Below are positions 36,053 to 38,197 of a stretch of DNA of 38,197 nt, in pieces. The position numbers and the translations under genes are program-made. The notes beneath the pieces were generated by a model. It searched no databases and was not told where the DNA came from. It was given only the letters and a program-made list of their open reading frames with translations. Numbering within the stretch: position 1 is the stretch's first letter; each line of letters begins with the position of its first letter. Origin of the DNA: an uncultured Oleiphilus sp. (lineage in GTDB: Bacteria > Pseudomonadota > Gammaproteobacteria > Pseudomonadales > Oleiphilaceae); NCBI GenBank assembly GCA_913020245.1, contig CAJWAD010000024.1:1-38197 (forward strand), in the 5' to 3' direction.

Positions 36053-36632
36053 TGGGTATATGTACGGTATCAATCTTTTGCGGATTGAATAGATGACGAG
36101 TCGCTCAGTATCAATAATGTTCAGCGCAAAACTCATTACAGGTATGTGATCATGGTCGTCAGCTATTGGTGAATAGCGGAATAAATATCTTTGTTCTGAA
36201 AAAGAGGATTGTAGGCCTTTAAAGTAGGGCTTTACCAACGTCCGGTGACATAAAATTGCGGACATTCTTTGCGAACTGAAGTCTTTCCCTCAATGCTATT
36301 TATATGAACATTATTTACGAAGATACTTATGTCACTGGCAAGGAATGCCGGGGCGAGTCAATCACTAAACTGTGAACTCCATCAGCCAGAAAAAAATACT
36401 TCTCTAACAGTGGGTTCAGAGAGATTATCTGGCCTCTAATTCCACGTTGGTGGGCCAGGGACAAAGCTCGCCTTGTTACGTTCAGAGAGGGTTCGAGGAT
36501 TTTCTCCAATGTGGTCGGCTGGAATATGGCTTTTTGCGTGTGCGCTCCGAGGATTGCCAATCATGAACGATTGATAGTGGATGGATAGATTGAATTGATT
36601 AAATGAAGAGTCTTGCTTTTCGATAAGTTCAC

Positions 36633-36650
36633 GCCTCTAGAGGGGCTTTC
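36633..36650 (+). terminator. Short hairpin with T-rich tail
   Basis: GCCTC (36633-36637) pairs with GGGGC (36642-36646), one G-T pair, around TAGA, followed by TTTC. It is a weak terminator candidate upstream of the sulfotransferase gene. Confidence 0.3.
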
Positions 36651-36663
36651 TGTATTTAAAGTT

Positions 36664-36690
36664 GAAGCTTGTCTCAAAAAGACGAGCTTC
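36664..36690 (+). repeat. 10-bp stem-loop upstream of the sulfotransferase gene
   Basis: GAAGCTTGTC (36664-36673) pairs with GACGAGCTTC (36681-36690) with one G-U pair, around a seven-base A-rich loop. There is no T-run after it. Confidence 0.55.
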
Positions 36691-36700
36691 CCTAGCATCA

Positions 36701-36732
36701 GCGAGTAATTCTTGATTTACTCGCAGGTTTTT
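36701..36732 (+). terminator. Terminator- or attenuator-like hairpin 21 bases before the sulfotransferase gene
   Basis: GCGAGTAA (36701-36708) pairs exactly with TTACTCGC (36717-36724), followed three bases later by TTTTT (36728-36732). If transcribed from upstream this could stop or attenuate transcription into the gene at 36753. Confidence 0.5.
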
Positions 36733-36752
36733 ATGGCGAACATGGGTGCATC

Positions 36753-37475
36753 ATGAATTATTTAGAGTTGGCGTTGGTAAATGCCCAAAAGGGGATTCAA
36801 GGGCCTATTAGTCACATCGGGGTCAGCATTGGGCTTGAACAACTGCAAGTATCTAAGGCCGTCGCCGAAAAGGGATTTTGGTTTGTTGATATTCCGCGGA
36901 CCTCGTCGTCGAGCATCCAATACATGATGGGTCGGCAGTTTGGATTTCCATTCGGTAAGGCGTGGATTCCGGAAAAAGGCGATATTGAAGGCTTATCCAG
37001 CAACCTTTTACCACCGCATACTTTGGCCTACCAAGCCCGGGAAGTTGTTGGTCGAGAGGTTTGGCAGTCAGCCAATACTTTTAGTGTCGTGAGAGACCCC
37101 TATACCTGGAGTGTCTCTCTCTGGGGATATGCACGGACAATAAACAACCTTGGCTTAAAGATTGATACTTTCGAACTGTTTCTGCAGAGTATGCAAAGTC
37201 GATTGGTTGGTGCCAAGGAACAGCGGGAGCTCTTTCCGTCGAACTTTTCACAATCAGACTACCTCACAGATCATCAAGGTTCGCTTATTGTTAATAAAAT
37301 TTTTAAGTTTGAGGATCGAGATTCGATCAATGAGCACCTAAATAGTTTAGGTGTGGAAAACATTCTGACTGATAAGTTGGTTGCATCGTCGGGCAATGAA
37401 TATGTGATGACGGATCGCGAGCGTAGTTTGGTACGTAATGTTTTTGCTAAGGACTTTGAGTATTTTAGTTATTAA
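36753..37475 (+). CDS. Sulfotransferase family protein
   Basis: 240 residues. FWFVDIPRTSSSSIQYMM (42-59) is in the place of the PAPS 5'-phosphosulfate loop (usual form HIPKTGGTSI, here with Arg for Lys). FSVVRDPYTWSVSLWGY (110-126) is the 3'-phosphate-binding motif (RDP then a Ser). FEDRD near 204 and the C-terminal helix also fit sulfotransfer family 2 and related bacterial proteins. It would move sulfate from PAPS to a sugar or other hydroxyl. There is no signal peptide. No PAPS-synthesis or polysaccharide genes are nearby. The ribosome site is weak and no other in-frame start exists. The flanks are gene-poor, suggesting insertion by transfer. Confidence 0.8.
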   Translation: MNYLELALVNAQKGIQGPISHIGVSIGLEQLQVSKAVAEKGFWFVDIPRTSSSSIQYMMGRQFGFPFGKAWIPEKGDIEGLSSNLLPPHTLAYQAREVVGREVWQSANTFSVVRDPYTWSVSLWGYARTINNLGLKIDTFELFLQSMQSRLVGAKEQRELFPSNFSQSDYLTDHQGSLIVNKIFKFEDRDSINEHLNSLGVENILTDKLVASSGNEYVMTDRERSLVRNVFAKDFEYFSY

Positions 37476-37594
37476 GTGATAACCAGTTCGAGTCAGTGAA
37501 TGCTGGCTTGTTTAGTAAAGTCGGCAAATGAATCGCCATTAATTTACCAAAAGCCTAATTGGATTTATTAGTGAGCTGCTTGAATGTCAATTCA

Positions 37595-37623
37595 GGGACT
37601 CTCAACTTTGACGTCCCCTTTTT
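37595..37623 (+). terminator. Weak terminator candidate after the sulfotransferase gene
   Basis: GGGAC (37595-37599) pairs with GTCCC (37613-37617) around 13 bases and is followed by CTTTTT. The stem is short for its loop. Confidence 0.35.
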
Positions 37624-37796
37624 GCAGAGATTTATCCTAAATTTATCCGGTCTCCAGTGCACGTTTCCTTTCGTTTGTGTCTAACAGCTAACGAAATTCA
37701 TTCCACCGTAAAGTCCGCATTTCTCAGTTACTTAATCGATTGGTTTGCAGCATAATTCAATAGCCGGAGGTGTTTATATTTGAATTGCGCGTCCAT

Positions 37797-37820
37797 CAGA
37801 TAGCTCTCTAGAGCTATCTG
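37797..37820. repeat. 10-bp stem-loop downstream of livF
   Basis: CAGATAGCTC (37797-37806) pairs exactly with GAGCTATCTG (37811-37820) around TCTA. It is about 80 bases past the livF stop on the - strand; there is no T-run there, so it may protect the message end rather than terminate. Confidence 0.6.
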
Positions 37821-37900
37821 TTCTAGCTATATTACGACTACTTTGAACCTTATATTGAGAAACAGCTCTTTGTGTGCTGCTTCCCATATTAATTTACGCG

Positions 37901-38197
37901 CTATCCTCCCAGGTAAGCCTTCCGCACCTCATCATTAACGAGCAGGTTGTCACCCGTATCTTGCAAAACGATGTTGCCATTTTCGAGCACATAGCCACGA
38001 TCAGCGAGCCGCAGAGCTTGGTTAGCATTTTGCTCCACCAAGAAAATCGTCATCCCTTGATCGCGCAATTGTTCAATGATTTCGAATATTTGGTTAATGA
38101 TAATGGGTGCCAAGCCAAGCGAGGGCTCGTCTAAAAAGAGCATTTTGGGTTTGCTCATCAGCGCGCGCCCAATCGCGAGCATTTGTTGTTCGCCGCC
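37901..38197 (-). CDS. livF: Branched-chain amino acid ABC transporter ATPase LivF, N-terminal part beyond window
   Basis: 99 residues of open frame run in from the window edge. They begin GGEQQMLAIGRALM, the end of the ABC signature and its helix, continue with Walker B MLFLDEPSLGLAP, the switch region TIFLVEQNANQALRLADRGYVLENG and end KAYLGG. The EQNANQAL and YLGG endings are typical of LivF, the shorter ATPase of the Liv importer for leucine, isoleucine and valine. The rest of the gene and, by family custom, livG, livM and livH should lie to the right of the window. The ATG at 38182 is internal and not the start. Confidence 0.9.
   Translation of the reverse strand, partial: GGEQQMLAIGRALMSKPKMLFLDEPSLGLAPIIINQIFEIIEQLRDQGMTIFLVEQNANQALRLADRGYVLENGNIVLQDTGDNLLVNDEVRKAYLGG

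Larger units (their letters stand above)
36053..36752. other. 700-bp gene-poor region with three stem-loops
   Basis: No confident gene. Two - strand frames occur: 36327-36560 (77 codons) and the non-overlapping part of 35921-36265, whose other half lies inside the hydroxylase gene. Neither has a family signature and the second is at least partly a shadow; remnants of a decayed gene are possible. The last 120 bases contain three stem-loops before the sulfotransferase gene. Confidence 0.5.
37476..37900. other. 425-bp intergenic region between convergent genes
   Basis: It separates the sulfotransferase gene (+) from livF (-). I see no gene. It has a possible terminator at 37595-37623 and a stem-loop at 37797-37820. 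Confidence 0.55.

Noticed and set aside
35921..36265. 114-codon frame on the - strand
   Set aside because: About 130 bases lie antisense inside the hydroxylase gene, and the rest has no recognisable family.
36327..36560. 77-codon frame on the - strand
   Set aside because: No family motif, no good ribosome site and no conserved-looking neighbour; kept only as part of the gene-poor region.

Overview
The window looks like a chromosomal segment of a Gram-negative gammaproteobacterium, probably marine or environmental. The signs are a YaiL/DUF2058 protein, the AruC-AruF-AruG arginine succinyltransferase genes, a HisPQM/Aot-type transporter, GltS, AvtA and an RND efflux pair, with moderate G+C by eye. 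Genus cannot be fixed from this sequence. I saw no rRNA, tRNA, CRISPR array, transposase or phage gene.

Layout. 1-1.9 kb: an edge-truncated YjbR/MmcQ protein, divergent from a short-chain dehydrogenase, then a DUF2058 protein. 2.0-8.4 kb: an arginine/ornithine module. The + strand carries the aminotransferase and both subunits of arginine N-succinyltransferase (aruC-aruF-aruG). Facing them on the - strand is a polar amino acid ABC transporter (ATPase, binding protein, two permeases) with a perfect hairpin after the binding-protein gene. Uptake and the first catabolic steps are thus side by side, but the remaining AST genes (astB, astD, astE) and a regulator are not in the window. 8.5-10.3 kb: a two-gene - strand operon of a cytochrome c5-like lipoprotein and a Tat-exported aldonolactone oxidase-type flavoprotein. 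10.3-16.1 kb: an AT-rich leader, a TPR/GT41 O-GlcNAc transferase-like protein, then a large membrane protein with a degenerate AAA-like ATPase domain directly followed by an MscS channel gene. 16.2-20.0 kb: on the - strand, a chemoreceptor and a soluble PAS-PAS hybrid histidine kinase.

20.3-24.6 kb: an RND adaptor and pump, closed by a strong bidirectional terminator. 24.8-28.6 kb: a molybdenum hydroxylase operon (2Fe-2S subunit, Tat-exported Mo subunit, XdhC cofactor chaperone). 28.9-30.5 kb: a DMT transporter convergent with a SIMPL-domain protein across a shared terminator. 30.6-34.0 kb: a class I glutamine amidotransferase, AvtA aminotransferase and GltS glutamate symporter, all + and probably one transcription unit. 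34.1-36.1 kb: an AraC-type regulator divergent from a sterol-desaturase-family hydroxylase. 36.1-37.9 kb: a gene-poor stretch with an orphan sulfotransferase-like gene flanked by stem-loops. 37.9 kb to the end: the 3' part of livF.

The best candidate for something little described is the membrane ATPase plus MscS pair (12.7-16.1 kb). The cytochrome c/aldonolactone oxidase operon and the hairpin-flanked sulfotransferase come next. Domain assignments rest on motifs read by eye; no database search was run.
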